The notes beneath the pieces are model-generated. The model searched no databases, was not told where the DNA came from, and was given only the letters and a program-made list of their open reading frames with translations. The position numbers and the translations under genes are program-made. A DNA stretch of 16,704 bases, taken from Betaproteobacteria bacterium. GTDB lineage: Bacteria > Pseudomonadota > Gammaproteobacteria > Burkholderiales > SG8-39. Where the stretch lies: NCBI GenBank assembly GCA_009693345.1, contig SHXL01000045.1, forward strand, positions 1 through 16,704, given 5' to 3'. Positions 8,071-15,605 of the stretch are shown piece after piece (position 1 is the first letter of the stretch; the number at the start of each line of letters is the position of its first letter).

Positions 8071-9050
8071 GTCAACCGCAGCAGCCGTGCGGCGGTGCCG
8101 CCCTTGATGAGATTTTTTTCTTCAACAGAAAGAAAATTCAGGCGCTCAACTGTGGCGACCGGGTCGGTGAGGCCCATGTCGAAGCAGTAGTCGGTGCCGA
8201 GCAGCACGCGGTCGGCGCCGACCAGGCGCACGAGGTTCGAGTTGATGCGGTCGTCGTGCCCGATGGTGTCGTAGCTGAAGCGACGCAGGTAATCGCTCGG
8301 CATGCGCTTCATGTGCTTCAGTTCCGGGCGAATCTTCGTGCCGTGGTCGAGGCGCCCGATCAGCCAGGGGAAGGTGCCGCCGGCGTGCGGCAGGTTGACT
8401 TCGAGTTTCGGAAACGCGTCCATGACGCCGCCGAAGATGAGGCTCGCGGCGGCGACGCCGGTGTCGTAGGGATTGCCGAGGAGGTTTTTCAGGTAGTAGC
8501 GCGTGGTGCGCTCGCGGCCGATGGTATCCACCGGATGCAGGTACATCGTCCAGCCCAGCTCCTCCGCCTTCGCGTAGACGTCCCAGAAGCGCTTTTCGTC
8601 CAGGTCGGCGCCGTTGATGTTGGTGGCGATGTAGAGGCCGCGCATGCCGGGCAGTTTCGCGCAGCGCTCCAGTTCCTTCAGCGCAAGTTCCGGCGCCTGC
8701 ATGGGCAGGATGGCGAGGCCGACAAATTTATCGGGATGGCGTAGGTGCGCCGCGCTCGCCGCATCGTTGTAGGCCTGCGACAGCGCGAGGCCCAGGCCGG
8801 CGGACGCCCAGTTCACCATCGGCGCGGTGAGCGACAGCGCCTGCAGGTCCACGCCCTGGCGGCGCATGCCTTGCAGGCGCAGATCGAGGCTGACGAACTC
8901 GTCGGTGAACGAGTTCACAATCCGCTCGGTGCGGACCGTGTAGCCCTTCGCGGTGCGCTCCAGCGTCGCGCCTTCCTTCGGGCCGTCCTTCTCGAAGAGG
9001 TTCAGCCATTCTTCGGGATACCAGTGGGCGTGGATGTCTATCGTTTGCAT
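8067..9050 (-). CDS. ACMSD-like amidohydrolase-2 (metal-dependent decarboxylase/hydrolase)
   Basis: 327-residue TIM-barrel enzyme resembling aminocarboxymuconate-semialdehyde decarboxylase and gamma-resorcylate decarboxylase. Probable metal ligands are all present: His7 and His9 (DIHAHW), His172 (LHPVD), His222 (LPHAGGTFPW) and Asp287 (LLGTDYCF). The stretch SLIFGGVMDAFPKLEVNLPHAGG is very ACMSD-like. I place the start at 9050 because the conserved IDIHAHW begins four residues later; the open frame upstream reaches 9368 only by running antisense through the next gene. No ribosome-binding site precedes this ATG (GCGAGCCCGC), so the message may be leaderless or nearly so. It is divergent from the oxidoreductase operon by 42 bp. 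Decarboxylation or hydrolysis of a ring-derived acid is likely; the substrate is unknown. Confidence 0.88.
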   Translation of the reverse strand: MQTIDIHAHWYPEEWLNLFEKDGPKEGATLERTAKGYTVRTERIVNSFTDEFVSLDLRLQGMRRQGVDLQALSLTAPMVNWASAGLGLALSQAYNDAASAAHLRHPDKFVGLAILPMQAPELALKELERCAKLPGMRGLYIATNINGADLDEKRFWDVYAKAEELGWTMYLHPVDTIGRERTTRYYLKNLLGNPYDTGVAAASLIFGGVMDAFPKLEVNLPHAGGTFPWLIGRLDHGTKIRPELKHMKRMPSDYLRRFSYDTIGHDDRINSNLVRLVGADRVLLGTDYCFDMGLTDPVATVERLNFLSVEEKNLIKGGTAARLLRLT

Positions 9051-9092
9051 GCGGGCTCGCGTATTATTGTCGTTTGGAGGAAGGCGAATATT
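9051..9092. promoter_or_regulatory. Very short divergent promoter region
   Basis: Only 42 bases separate the starts of two divergent genes. TATTAT (9062-9067) is a good -10 match for the plus strand, and AATAAT on the minus strand overlaps it (9063-9068). If both are used, the two promoters share their core and exclude each other. On the minus strand this would leave a leader of only about 6 nt. GGAGGAAGG (9077-9085) is a strong ribosome-binding site for the plus-strand gene. I see no convincing -35 elements. Confidence 0.35.
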
Positions 9093-10163
9093 ATGAAGCA
9101 GGTCGGCGTGGCCATCGTCGGCACGGGCTGGTGCGGCGGAATCCGCGCCGAAACCTGCGCCGCGCATCCGTTGGTGAAGAGTTTGCATCTCGCAGAAGTC
9201 CGCGCGGAGCGGCTTGAGGAAATTGCGCGCAAGATCGGGGCGTCGAGCGCCGTTGCGGATTACAGGAAGCTTCTTGAAAAGAAGGACATCGAAGCGGTCT
9301 TCATCTCCGCCACGCCCGAAGACACCCATTTCCCGATGGCGCGCGATTTTCTCGCCGCTGGCAAGCACGTGTTTCTCGAGAAACCGATCGCGCTGGAGCT
9401 TGCGGAAGCGGATCAGTTGATCGGTTTATCCCAAAAAAATAAACTTAAATTCACGATCGGGTACTCGCAGCGCTTCAACCCGAAGTTCGCCTACGTGCGC
9501 AAGTCGATCCGCGACGGCACCATCGGCAAGCCGGTGAGCGCCCTGGTCAGCCGCCACATCACGCGCAGCCTGGGCAAGAAGATCAGCGGGCGCATCAAGC
9601 TTTCGCCCGCGGCGATGGAATCGACGCATGACCTGGATTTCGTGCTCTGGTGCCTGGAGCCGGCCAGGCCGGCGCGCGTGTATTCGCAGACCAATTACGG
9701 CGTGATGCAGGCGAGCACCGGGGCGCCGATCGCCGATACGCAGTGGATCATGGTCACCATGGATTCCGGCCTGTCCTTCGTGGTCGGCGGCGGCTGGACG
9801 CTGCCGCCCGGCTACCCGAATTTCTCCACCACCTGGATCGAGATGGTGGGCACGGAGGGTGCCCTTCTCGTGGACGATTCCCACAAGGATGTCGTCCTGA
9901 ATACGATGAAGACCGGCATGCAATTGCCGATGTCGACCATGCCGGGCGAGTTCGTCGAGCACACCTATGCCGGGCCGATGGCGGCCGAGACCGTGCATTT
10001 CCTGGAAGCCGTGGCCTATGACAGGCCGGTGATGGTGGCGCCCGAACATGCGCGCATGGTGATGGAGGTCTACATCGCCGCCGACCTGTCGGCGGAGAGG
10101 AACCTGCCTGTCGATTTGCCTTTGAAATCTGCCAAAGGGAAATCGCTTGAAAAAGCAGCCTAA
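9093..10163 (+). CDS. Gfo/Idh/MocA family oxidoreductase (first of a sister pair)
   Basis: NAD(P)-dependent dehydrogenase of 356 residues. The N-terminal Rossmann motif is GTGWCG (10-15); the conserved EKP is at 96-98, with the usual catalytic-site Lys97; the C-terminal domain carries His179 and Asp182 (STHDLD). The family oxidises or reduces hydroxyls of sugars, inositols and some ring-derived semialdehydes. It starts at ATG 9093 behind GGAGGAAGG, the strongest ribosome-binding site of this operon. Its 3' end overlaps the next gene by 17 nt. It aligns along its whole length with that next gene (GTEGALLVDDSHKDVVL here, GTEGVLTIDDTHRDIVL there), so the two are paralogues. An AT-rich patch with an A7 run lies at 9425-9455. 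The substrate is unknown. Confidence 0.9.
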   Translation: MKQVGVAIVGTGWCGGIRAETCAAHPLVKSLHLAEVRAERLEEIARKIGASSAVADYRKLLEKKDIEAVFISATPEDTHFPMARDFLAAGKHVFLEKPIALELAEADQLIGLSQKNKLKFTIGYSQRFNPKFAYVRKSIRDGTIGKPVSALVSRHITRSLGKKISGRIKLSPAAMESTHDLDFVLWCLEPARPARVYSQTNYGVMQASTGAPIADTQWIMVTMDSGLSFVVGGGWTLPPGYPNFSTTWIEMVGTEGALLVDDSHKDVVLNTMKTGMQLPMSTMPGEFVEHTYAGPMAAETVHFLEAVAYDRPVMVAPEHARMVMEVYIAADLSAERNLPVDLPLKSAKGKSLEKAA

Positions 10164-11250
10164 GCGCATCGGCCTCGCGATCATCGGGGCGGGCCGCGTC
10201 GGGTTGTTCCGCGGCGAGGTCGCCGCGCGGCATCCCATGGTGGATTTCATCGGGGTTGCGGACCTCAAGCCCGAAAGGCTTTCTCTTTTGAAGGAAAAGA
10301 CCCAGGCCGATTTCGTAACCGCCGATTTCAACGAGCTGCTGAAAAGGCCGGAAGTCACCGCCGCGATCATTGCCACCGACGAGCATCTGCACGTCGAGCC
10401 GATTCTTGCGGCGGTGGAGCGAAACCTGAGCTTGATGATTGAAAAGCCTCTTGCTACGGAATTGAAAGACTCCGAACGTGTACTGAAAGCAATTCAGAAA
10501 TCAAAGGTCGACGCCGTGGTCGGCTACACGCAGCGTTTCCGCCGCCGCTGGCTCACGGCCAAGGAGAAGGTGCGCACCGGCCAGCTGGGCGACGTCACCC
10601 TGGTGACCTCGCGCGCCTTCATGAACCGCCTGGTGGCGCTGGATAACTACCGCCGCACCAGCGATCCGTCGAAAATCTCGCCGATGGTGATTTCCGGCAC
10701 GCACGCGCTCGACATCGTGATGTGGATGATGGAAGCGAAGCGCCCGGTGGAGATCTACGCCCGCTCGATCGACAAGGCGCTGGGCCCCATCTGCAAGGGC
10801 ATCGACGCGACCGCGGGAATGATCACCTTCGAGGACGGCAGCATCTACCACGCGTCCATCTCCTGGGCGCTGCCGGTGGTGTGGCCGGGAGCGGTCTACA
10901 GCTTGGAAGTCGGCATCAACGGCACCGAGGGCGTGCTCACGATCGACGACACGCACCGCGACATCGTGCTCGCGACCGATAAATCGCAGAGCGAAGGCTA
11001 TGCGCCCGACGCCGGGCGGCGCGTGGATTTCCTCGGCAGCTACCCGCCGGGCGACATGGCGCTGGGCGAGCTGCGCGGCCCGATGCGCGACGAGACCGAG
11101 CAATGGCTGAACCGGGTATCCATGGGGCACGCGACCCAGCATGCAACCGCGGCGGAAGCGCACAACCGGTTGATGCTGACCAAGGCTTTTGATTTGTCCG
11201 CGAAACTGAAGCGGGCGGTGCCGCTGCCCATCACTTCGGAGGAAGTATGA
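10147..11250 (+). CDS. Gfo/Idh/MocA family oxidoreductase (second of a sister pair)
   Basis: NAD(P)-dependent dehydrogenase of 367 residues with Rossmann motif GAGRVG (14-19), EKP (99-101, Lys100) and His186/Asp189 (SGTHALD). The start is an uncommon TTG at 10147: an in-frame TGA at 10123 blocks anything further upstream except a CTG, no ATG or GTG precedes the Rossmann strand, and AAGGGA (10135-10140) lies 6 nt before the TTG. It overlaps the upstream sister gene by 17 nt and shares the ATGA overlap with the next gene. All expected active-site residues of the family are present in both sisters, so both may be active, either on different substrates or as a mixed oligomer. The reaction is unknown. 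Confidence 0.9.
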   Translation: MKKQPKRIGLAIIGAGRVGLFRGEVAARHPMVDFIGVADLKPERLSLLKEKTQADFVTADFNELLKRPEVTAAIIATDEHLHVEPILAAVERNLSLMIEKPLATELKDSERVLKAIQKSKVDAVVGYTQRFRRRWLTAKEKVRTGQLGDVTLVTSRAFMNRLVALDNYRRTSDPSKISPMVISGTHALDIVMWMMEAKRPVEIYARSIDKALGPICKGIDATAGMITFEDGSIYHASISWALPVVWPGAVYSLEVGINGTEGVLTIDDTHRDIVLATDKSQSEGYAPDAGRRVDFLGSYPPGDMALGELRGPMRDETEQWLNRVSMGHATQHATAAEAHNRLMLTKAFDLSAKLKRAVPLPITSEEV

Positions 11251-12206
11251 AACTGCTTGCCGTTCTGCTCGCTCTGATTCCAAGCCTCGTGTTTTCGCAA
11301 GGCTACCCCAGCAAGCCCGTGAAAATGATCATCCCGTTCGCGCCGGGCGGCGCTTCCGATACCGTCGGCCGCATCTTTCAAAACCGGCTGGGCGAATTGC
11401 TCGGCCAGACGATCGTGATCGAGAACCGCGCCGGTGCCTCGGGCAACGTCGGACTGGAAGCGGCGGCGCGCGCGGCGCCGGACGGCTACACAATTTACCT
11501 TGGCAACGTGGGTACCGTGGCGATCAACCCCGGCATCTTCCGCAGCCTCGCGGTGAATCCGATGAAGGATTTCATTGCCGTGACGCAGGTGGTGGACGTG
11601 CCGGGCGCGCTCGTCGCGCATCCGACGTTTGCGCCGAATACGGTCAAGGAAATGATCGCCTACGCCAAGGCCAACCCGGGCAAGCTCAACTTCGCCTCTC
11701 CGGGCAGCGGCAGCCAGAATCGCCTGGAGATGGAGCTCGTCAAGAAGGCCGAGGGGCTGGACATGGTGCACGTGCCCTACAAGGGCGGCGCGGGTCCGGC
11801 GGCAACCGGACTTATCGCGGGCGAAACCCACATGATGTTCAGCACGGTGTCCTCGGTGCTGGGCCACGTCAAGGGCGGCCGGCTGAAGGCGCTCGCCGTG
11901 GTCAGCGGCAAGCGCCTGGAGCAGTTGCCGAACGTGCCGACAATGGTGGAGTCGGGATATCCCGACTCCACCTCCGGCTCCTGGCAGGGCATCTTCGTTC
12001 CCGCCGGCACGCCCAGGGACATCGTGGACCGCCTGTACGCAGTGATGCTGCAGACGATGAAGACTCCCGACGTGGCCGAGCGCCTGTCGAAGAGCGGCAT
12101 CGATGTCGTGATCAGCGCGTCGCCGGCCGCATTCGCGGAATATGTCGCCGCCGAGACCGTGCGCTGGGGCAAGGCGGCGAAGGAGTCGGGGGCGACGGTC
12201 GACTGA
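11247..12206 (+). CDS. Tripartite tricarboxylate transporter receptor, Bug/TctC family (second)
   Basis: Periplasmic binding protein of 319 residues. Signal peptide MKLLAVLLALIPSLVFSQ precedes the hallmark GYPSKPVKMIIPFAPGGASD. Other Bug signatures are VIENRAGASGNVGLEAAARA, APDGYTIYLGN, AKANPGKLNFASPGSGS, VPYKGGAGPAATGLIAGE and SGSWQGIFVPAGTP. It is clearly related to, but distinct from, the first Bug protein in this window. The ATG overlaps the previous stop (ATGA), and the stop overlaps the next start by one base (TGATG), so it is embedded in the oxidoreductase operon; this strongly suggests it brings in that pathway's substrate. No TctA/TctB genes are nearby. A 28-bp perfect palindrome lies within it at 11945-11972, encoding VESGYPDST, where relatives usually read something like AESGYPGFE. 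Confidence 0.93.
   Translation: MKLLAVLLALIPSLVFSQGYPSKPVKMIIPFAPGGASDTVGRIFQNRLGELLGQTIVIENRAGASGNVGLEAAARAAPDGYTIYLGNVGTVAINPGIFRSLAVNPMKDFIAVTQVVDVPGALVAHPTFAPNTVKEMIAYAKANPGKLNFASPGSGSQNRLEMELVKKAEGLDMVHVPYKGGAGPAATGLIAGETHMMFSTVSSVLGHVKGGRLKALAVVSGKRLEQLPNVPTMVESGYPDSTSGSWQGIFVPAGTPRDIVDRLYAVMLQTMKTPDVAERLSKSGIDVVISASPAAFAEYVAAETVRWGKAAKESGATVD
11945..11972. repeat. 28-bp perfect palindrome inside the second Bug gene
   Basis: The left arm GGTGGAGTCGGGAT is followed directly by its exact reverse complement ATCCCGACTCCACC, with no spacer; the symmetry stops at a T/T mismatch on both sides. It lies in frame within the coding sequence (VESGYPDST), and the opposite strand read in register gives the same peptide. 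It could extrude as a cruciform or fold in the mRNA. Its role is unknown. Confidence 0.9.
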
Positions 12207-13213
12207 TGCTGAAGGCAGCGATCATCGGCCTGGGCTGGTGGGGCCGGACCATTGCCGGCCTATTGAAGGGGAATTCGAAACTTTCCCTGGTGAAATGCGT
12301 CGATCTCAGTCCCGCAGCCGGACAGGTTGCGGCGGAACTCGGGACCACTTTCACAACTGACTTCAGCGCGGCGATCAATGACCCCGCAGTGCAGGCGGTA
12401 ATCCTTTGCACGCCTCACTCCCAGCACTGCGAACAGATCGTGCAAGCGGCGAACGCGAAGAAGCACGTGTTCTGCGAGAAGCCGCTCTCGCTTAGCCGCG
12501 CCGACGTGCTGAAGGCAGTGGCGGCTTGCAACGCGAACGGAGTGGCGCTCGCCGTCGGCCATGAAAAGCGCTTCGAGCCGCCGATCGTCGAGCTGTTTCG
12601 GATGGCAGCCGCCGGCGAACTTGGCACCTTGCTGCAGGTCGAGGCGAATTTCAGCCAGGACAAGTTCGTGTCGATGGCGGCGGACAACTGGCGGCTCTCC
12701 GAGAAGGAAGCGCCGGCCGGGCCCATGACCGCCACGGGAGTCCACCTGCTCGATTTGTCCGTCGGCCTGCTCGGGCCCGCGGAGAGTGTCTGCGTACGCG
12801 TCCGCCAGCTGGGAAGCGGGCTGAAAAACGGCGATACGCTCGGCCTCCTGGTGGGCCACCGGTCGGGCGGAAATTCCCTCATCAGCGCGATCCTCGCCAC
12901 GCCGTTCGAGGGACGTTTCGCGGTTTACGGCAGCAAGGGCTGGGCCGACGTGCGCGACAAGGCGCATCCCGAGGCGCCGCAGGGCTGGGTCTTGACCGTC
13001 AATTCAAGAAACCGGGAAAAGACGGTCAGGGAGTATCCGCCCGCGAACGCGGTGCTCGCGAACCTGGAAGCGTTCGCCGATGCCGCCGCCGGCCGCGCGC
13101 CGTACCCGGTGCCGCAGGAACAGATGAGCGCGAACATCTCGGCGCTCGAGGCCGTGTTCAGGTCGGCCCGTAGCGGAAATATAGAGATCGTAAACAACGG
13201 AGACAGGCAATGA
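12206..13213 (+). CDS. Gfo/Idh/MocA family oxidoreductase (third)
   Basis: NAD(P)-dependent dehydrogenase of 335 residues. Rossmann motif GLGWWG (8-13), CEKPLS with Lys92, and ATGVHLLD placing His180 and Asp183 in the second domain. It is shorter than the two sisters upstream and more diverged from them: the DDSHKDVVL-type strand is absent, so it is not a recent copy. Its ATG overlaps the TGA of the Bug gene by one base, and its own stop overlaps the next start (ATGA), so its expression is tied to both. AAGGAG lies about 19 nt upstream, too far to be a normal ribosome-binding site, which again points to coupled translation. It probably catalyses a different redox step of the same pathway. Confidence 0.9.
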   Translation: MLKAAIIGLGWWGRTIAGLLKGNSKLSLVKCVDLSPAAGQVAAELGTTFTTDFSAAINDPAVQAVILCTPHSQHCEQIVQAANAKKHVFCEKPLSLSRADVLKAVAACNANGVALAVGHEKRFEPPIVELFRMAAAGELGTLLQVEANFSQDKFVSMAADNWRLSEKEAPAGPMTATGVHLLDLSVGLLGPAESVCVRVRQLGSGLKNGDTLGLLVGHRSGGNSLISAILATPFEGRFAVYGSKGWADVRDKAHPEAPQGWVLTVNSRNREKTVREYPPANAVLANLEAFADAAAGRAPYPVPQEQMSANISALEAVFRSARSGNIEIVNNGDRQ

Positions 13214-14304
13214 AGCTTGGAACATTCATGATGCCGCTGCATCCGCCCGGGCGCAGCCCGTCGGCGACGCTGCCGGAGGACCGCGAGGCGATCCTGCTCG
13301 CCGACCGGCTGGGCTACGTGGAGGCGCTCGTCGGCGAGCACGTCACCGACCTCGCGGAGAACGTCACCTCCTGCCTGATGTTCCTGGCAAGTCTCGCGTA
13401 CGAGACGAAGAACATCGTTCTCGGCAGCGGCACCGTGAACATGCCCAACAGCCACCCGGCGGCGATCGCGGCGCAGGTGGCGATGCTCGACCACATGCTC
13501 AAGGGGCGCTTCATCATGGGCATCAGCCCCGGCGGGCTGATGTCGGATGCCGAGGTGTTCGGCAACTATCAGAAGGACCGCAACGCGATCTTCCTCGAAT
13601 CCATCAACATGGTGCTCGACATCTGGAAGGGCGAGGGTCCTTACAACCTCAAGGGAAATTTTTTTGAAGTAACGACGGGAAAAACAATGATCCCGGAGAT
13701 CGGGCAAGGGACGATCATTAAGCCCTACCAGATGCCGCATCCGCCGATCGTGGTGACCGCGGTGGCGCCGCACTCGAAGGGTGTGACCGAGGCCGCGAAG
13801 CGCGGCTGGACGCCGATCTCGGCCAACTTCCTGCTGCCGGAATGGGTGGCGTCCCATTGGCCGCGTTATCAGGAAGGATGTATTGCAGTAAATAAAACAC
13901 CCAGCACGGCGGATTGGCGCGTCGCGAAATCCATCTTCGTCGCGGACGACGATAAGGTCGCCGAGCGCTATGGCCGCTCGCCGGAGGGGCCGTACCACTT
14001 CTACTTCAAGCAGCTGGTGCGCAAGCTGGTCGGGTTCGGCGGCCGCTCGAACCTCTTCAAGGTGGACCAGAACCAGCCCGACAGCGAAATCACGCCCGAC
14101 TACGTCACCCGCAAGCTCGTGATCGCGGGAACGGTGAACAGCGTGGTGGACCAGATCCTCGCGTTCCGCGAGAAGACCGGCGACTTCGGCACGCTGCTCT
14201 ATCCCTGCCACGACTGGCTCGACCCGGCGCTCGGCAAGCGCTCGATGCAGTTGATGGCCGAGCAGGTGATGCCGCGCGTGAACAGCGCCTTGAAGGGCGG
14301 CTAG
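13210..14304 (+). CDS. LLM-class flavin-dependent oxidoreductase
   Basis: Luciferase-like monooxygenase of 364 residues, of the kind that uses reduced FMN (or, in some subfamilies, F420). The N-terminus MKLGTFMMPLHPPGRSP and the block VLGSGTVNMPNSHPAAIAAQ followed by RFIMGISPGGLMSDAEVFG are characteristic of the limonene-monooxygenase/alkanal-monooxygenase-alpha-like group. It is full length with no missing segment. GGAGA lies about 6 nt before the ATG at 13210, which overlaps the previous stop by 4 nt; this is the last gene of the operon. An AT-rich patch including a T7 run occurs at 13650-13690. A reduced-flavin supplier is not encoded in the window. It may insert oxygen into the compound bound by the Bug receptor; that is inference. 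Confidence 0.9.
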   Translation: MKLGTFMMPLHPPGRSPSATLPEDREAILLADRLGYVEALVGEHVTDLAENVTSCLMFLASLAYETKNIVLGSGTVNMPNSHPAAIAAQVAMLDHMLKGRFIMGISPGGLMSDAEVFGNYQKDRNAIFLESINMVLDIWKGEGPYNLKGNFFEVTTGKTMIPEIGQGTIIKPYQMPHPPIVVTAVAPHSKGVTEAAKRGWTPISANFLLPEWVASHWPRYQEGCIAVNKTPSTADWRVAKSIFVADDDKVAERYGRSPEGPYHFYFKQLVRKLVGFGGRSNLFKVDQNQPDSEITPDYVTRKLVIAGTVNSVVDQILAFREKTGDFGTLLYPCHDWLDPALGKRSMQLMAEQVMPRVNSALKGG

Positions 14305-14306
14305 GC

Positions 14307-14320
14307 CCGGCGCCAGCCGG
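14307..14320. terminator. Small GC hairpin between convergent genes
   Basis: CCGGC and GCCGG form a 5-bp stem around a GCCA loop in the 31-nt gap between the flavin monooxygenase gene and the convergent DUF4870 gene, followed by a second palindrome GCCCGCGGGC (14320-14329). There is no U-tract, so this is at most a weak terminator. Confidence 0.25.
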
Positions 14321-14335
14321 CCCGCGGGCGAACCG

Positions 14336-14695
14336 TTACTTCAGCAGACGGATGCTCAGCGGATACCGGTAGTCGAAATTGCCGTTAGAAACCTTGACCG
14401 CCGCAATGACGGTCATGATGAGGGCGCCGATGCCGATGATGAACATCAGCGGGATGCCGATCAGGACGAAAATCAGCGGGATGCAGATCGCGACGGCAAT
14501 CGCGACGGTGATCTGGAAGTTGAGCGCCTCCTTGCCGTGAACCTCGACCATGGGGAACTCGGCCCGTTTCAGCAGCCAGACGATTAGCGGGCCGAAGATG
14601 TTGCCGAACGGGACCAGGAAGCCCGCAAGGGCCGACAGGTGGCAGATCATCGCCCAGTTCTGCTCGTCCTTGGAAACCTGCGGTGCGTCGCTCAT
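14336..14695 (-). CDS. DUF4870 family small membrane protein
   Basis: 119-residue membrane protein with no known reaction. Three hydrophobic stretches are visible, around 15-43, 60-80 and 82-100, with the family-typical NWAMICHLSALAGFLVP at the front and EVHGKEALNFQ between the first two. The C-terminus NFDYRYPLSIRLLK ends in the usual short basic tail. AGGGGG precedes the ATG at good spacing. It lies 13 nt downstream of the dehydrogenase gene on the same strand and is probably cotranscribed with it, though a functional link is doubtful because DUF4870 genes occur in very varied contexts. Confidence 0.88.
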   Translation of the reverse strand: MSDAPQVSKDEQNWAMICHLSALAGFLVPFGNIFGPLIVWLLKRAEFPMVEVHGKEALNFQITVAIAVAICIPLIFVLIGIPLMFIIGIGALIMTVIAAVKVSNGNFDYRYPLSIRLLK

Positions 14696-14708
14696 TGGAT
14701 CCCCCTGA

Positions 14709-15605
14709 TTATTTGCGCATCGATCGCTTGAGTTTACGCGCCTGCCGCTCGAGCACCGCGCAGACCGCGGCGGTGTCCGCCTTGCCGTAGCCGCGGGCGA
14801 GGGCCGCGCGGTAGATCGCCTTGGTCGCGTTGAAGAGGGGCGCCGGGCTCTTCAGGCGGCGCACGAACTCGCCGATGATCTGCATGTCCTTGCGCCAGAT
14901 GTCGTTCGTCACCGTGGCGGGCAGGTAGGACCGCCTCACCATCAGCGGCCCGCGCACCTGCAGCATGCGCGAGGATCCGGCGCCGTCGCCGAGGACCTTT
15001 ACCGCGAGCGCGGGATCGAGGCCCGAGCGGCGCGCGAGGATCACGGCTTCGGCCGTGGAAATGTTGTGGATCGCGACCAGCAGGTTGGCGGCGTATTTCA
15101 TTTTCGAGCCGTTGCCGAACCTGCCGACGTAGTAGTGGCCGCGCGAGAAACCCTTCAGGACCGGATTGGTCTTCTTGAAAGCGGTGCGGTCCCCGCTTGC
15201 ATAGACGATCAGGTCCTTGATCCGGGCCTGGGCGCCGGTGCCGCTCAGCGGGCAGTCGAGCAGCGTGATGCCGGCGCCGGCGAGGCGCTTGCGCGCCGCT
15301 TCCTTGACGAGGATCGGCAGGGTGCTGGTTTCGATGACGATCTGCCTGGTTCGTCCTGCTTTTGCTATCTGATCTGCAACTTCAAGCAAAGCCTTGGCGG
15401 ACGGCAGCGAGGCAATCACGATATTCGCAGACCCGGCGACGTCGCCGGCAGTCTTCGCGACGATGCCGCCGGCCTTTCGATGGTGCGCCCGGCAGGCCGC
15501 CACCGGGTCGTAGCCTATGACCGAGAACCCGGCACGCAGCAGATTCCCCGCCATGGCCGAGCCCATGATGCCCAATCCCAGCAATCCCACGCTCCGCTTT
15601 ATCAT
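14709..15605 (-). CDS. NAD(P)-dependent beta-hydroxyacid dehydrogenase (3-hydroxyisobutyrate dehydrogenase type)
   Basis: 298-residue dehydrogenase of the 3-hydroxyisobutyrate/tartronate-semialdehyde reductase superfamily. Rossmann motif GLGIMG (10-15) sits at the very N-terminus; the substrate-binding loop reads DCPLSGTG (117-124) in place of the commoner DAPVSGG; GNGSKMKYAANLL holds the catalytic Lys170 and Asn174; WRKDMQI lies further on. AGGAAG sits almost directly before the ATG at 15605, a tight ribosome-binding site. It is divergent from the cupin gene by 36 bp. A hydroxyacid or aldehyde-acid substrate is expected, but the altered binding loop means its identity should not be copied from characterised relatives. 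Confidence 0.9.
   Translation of the reverse strand: MIKRSVGLLGLGIMGSAMAGNLLRAGFSVIGYDPVAACRAHHRKAGGIVAKTAGDVAGSANIVIASLPSAKALLEVADQIAKAGRTRQIVIETSTLPILVKEAARKRLAGAGITLLDCPLSGTGAQARIKDLIVYASGDRTAFKKTNPVLKGFSRGHYYVGRFGNGSKMKYAANLLVAIHNISTAEAVILARRSGLDPALAVKVLGDGAGSSRMLQVRGPLMVRRSYLPATVTNDIWRKDMQIIGEFVRRLKSPAPLFNATKAIYRAALARGYGKADTAAVCAVLERQARKLKRSMRK

Noticed and set aside
9051..9368. N-terminal extension of the ACMSD-like amidohydrolase
   Set aside because: The extra 106 codons lie antisense to the first MocA gene; the conserved IDIHAHW motif lies at the N-terminus if translation starts at 9050.
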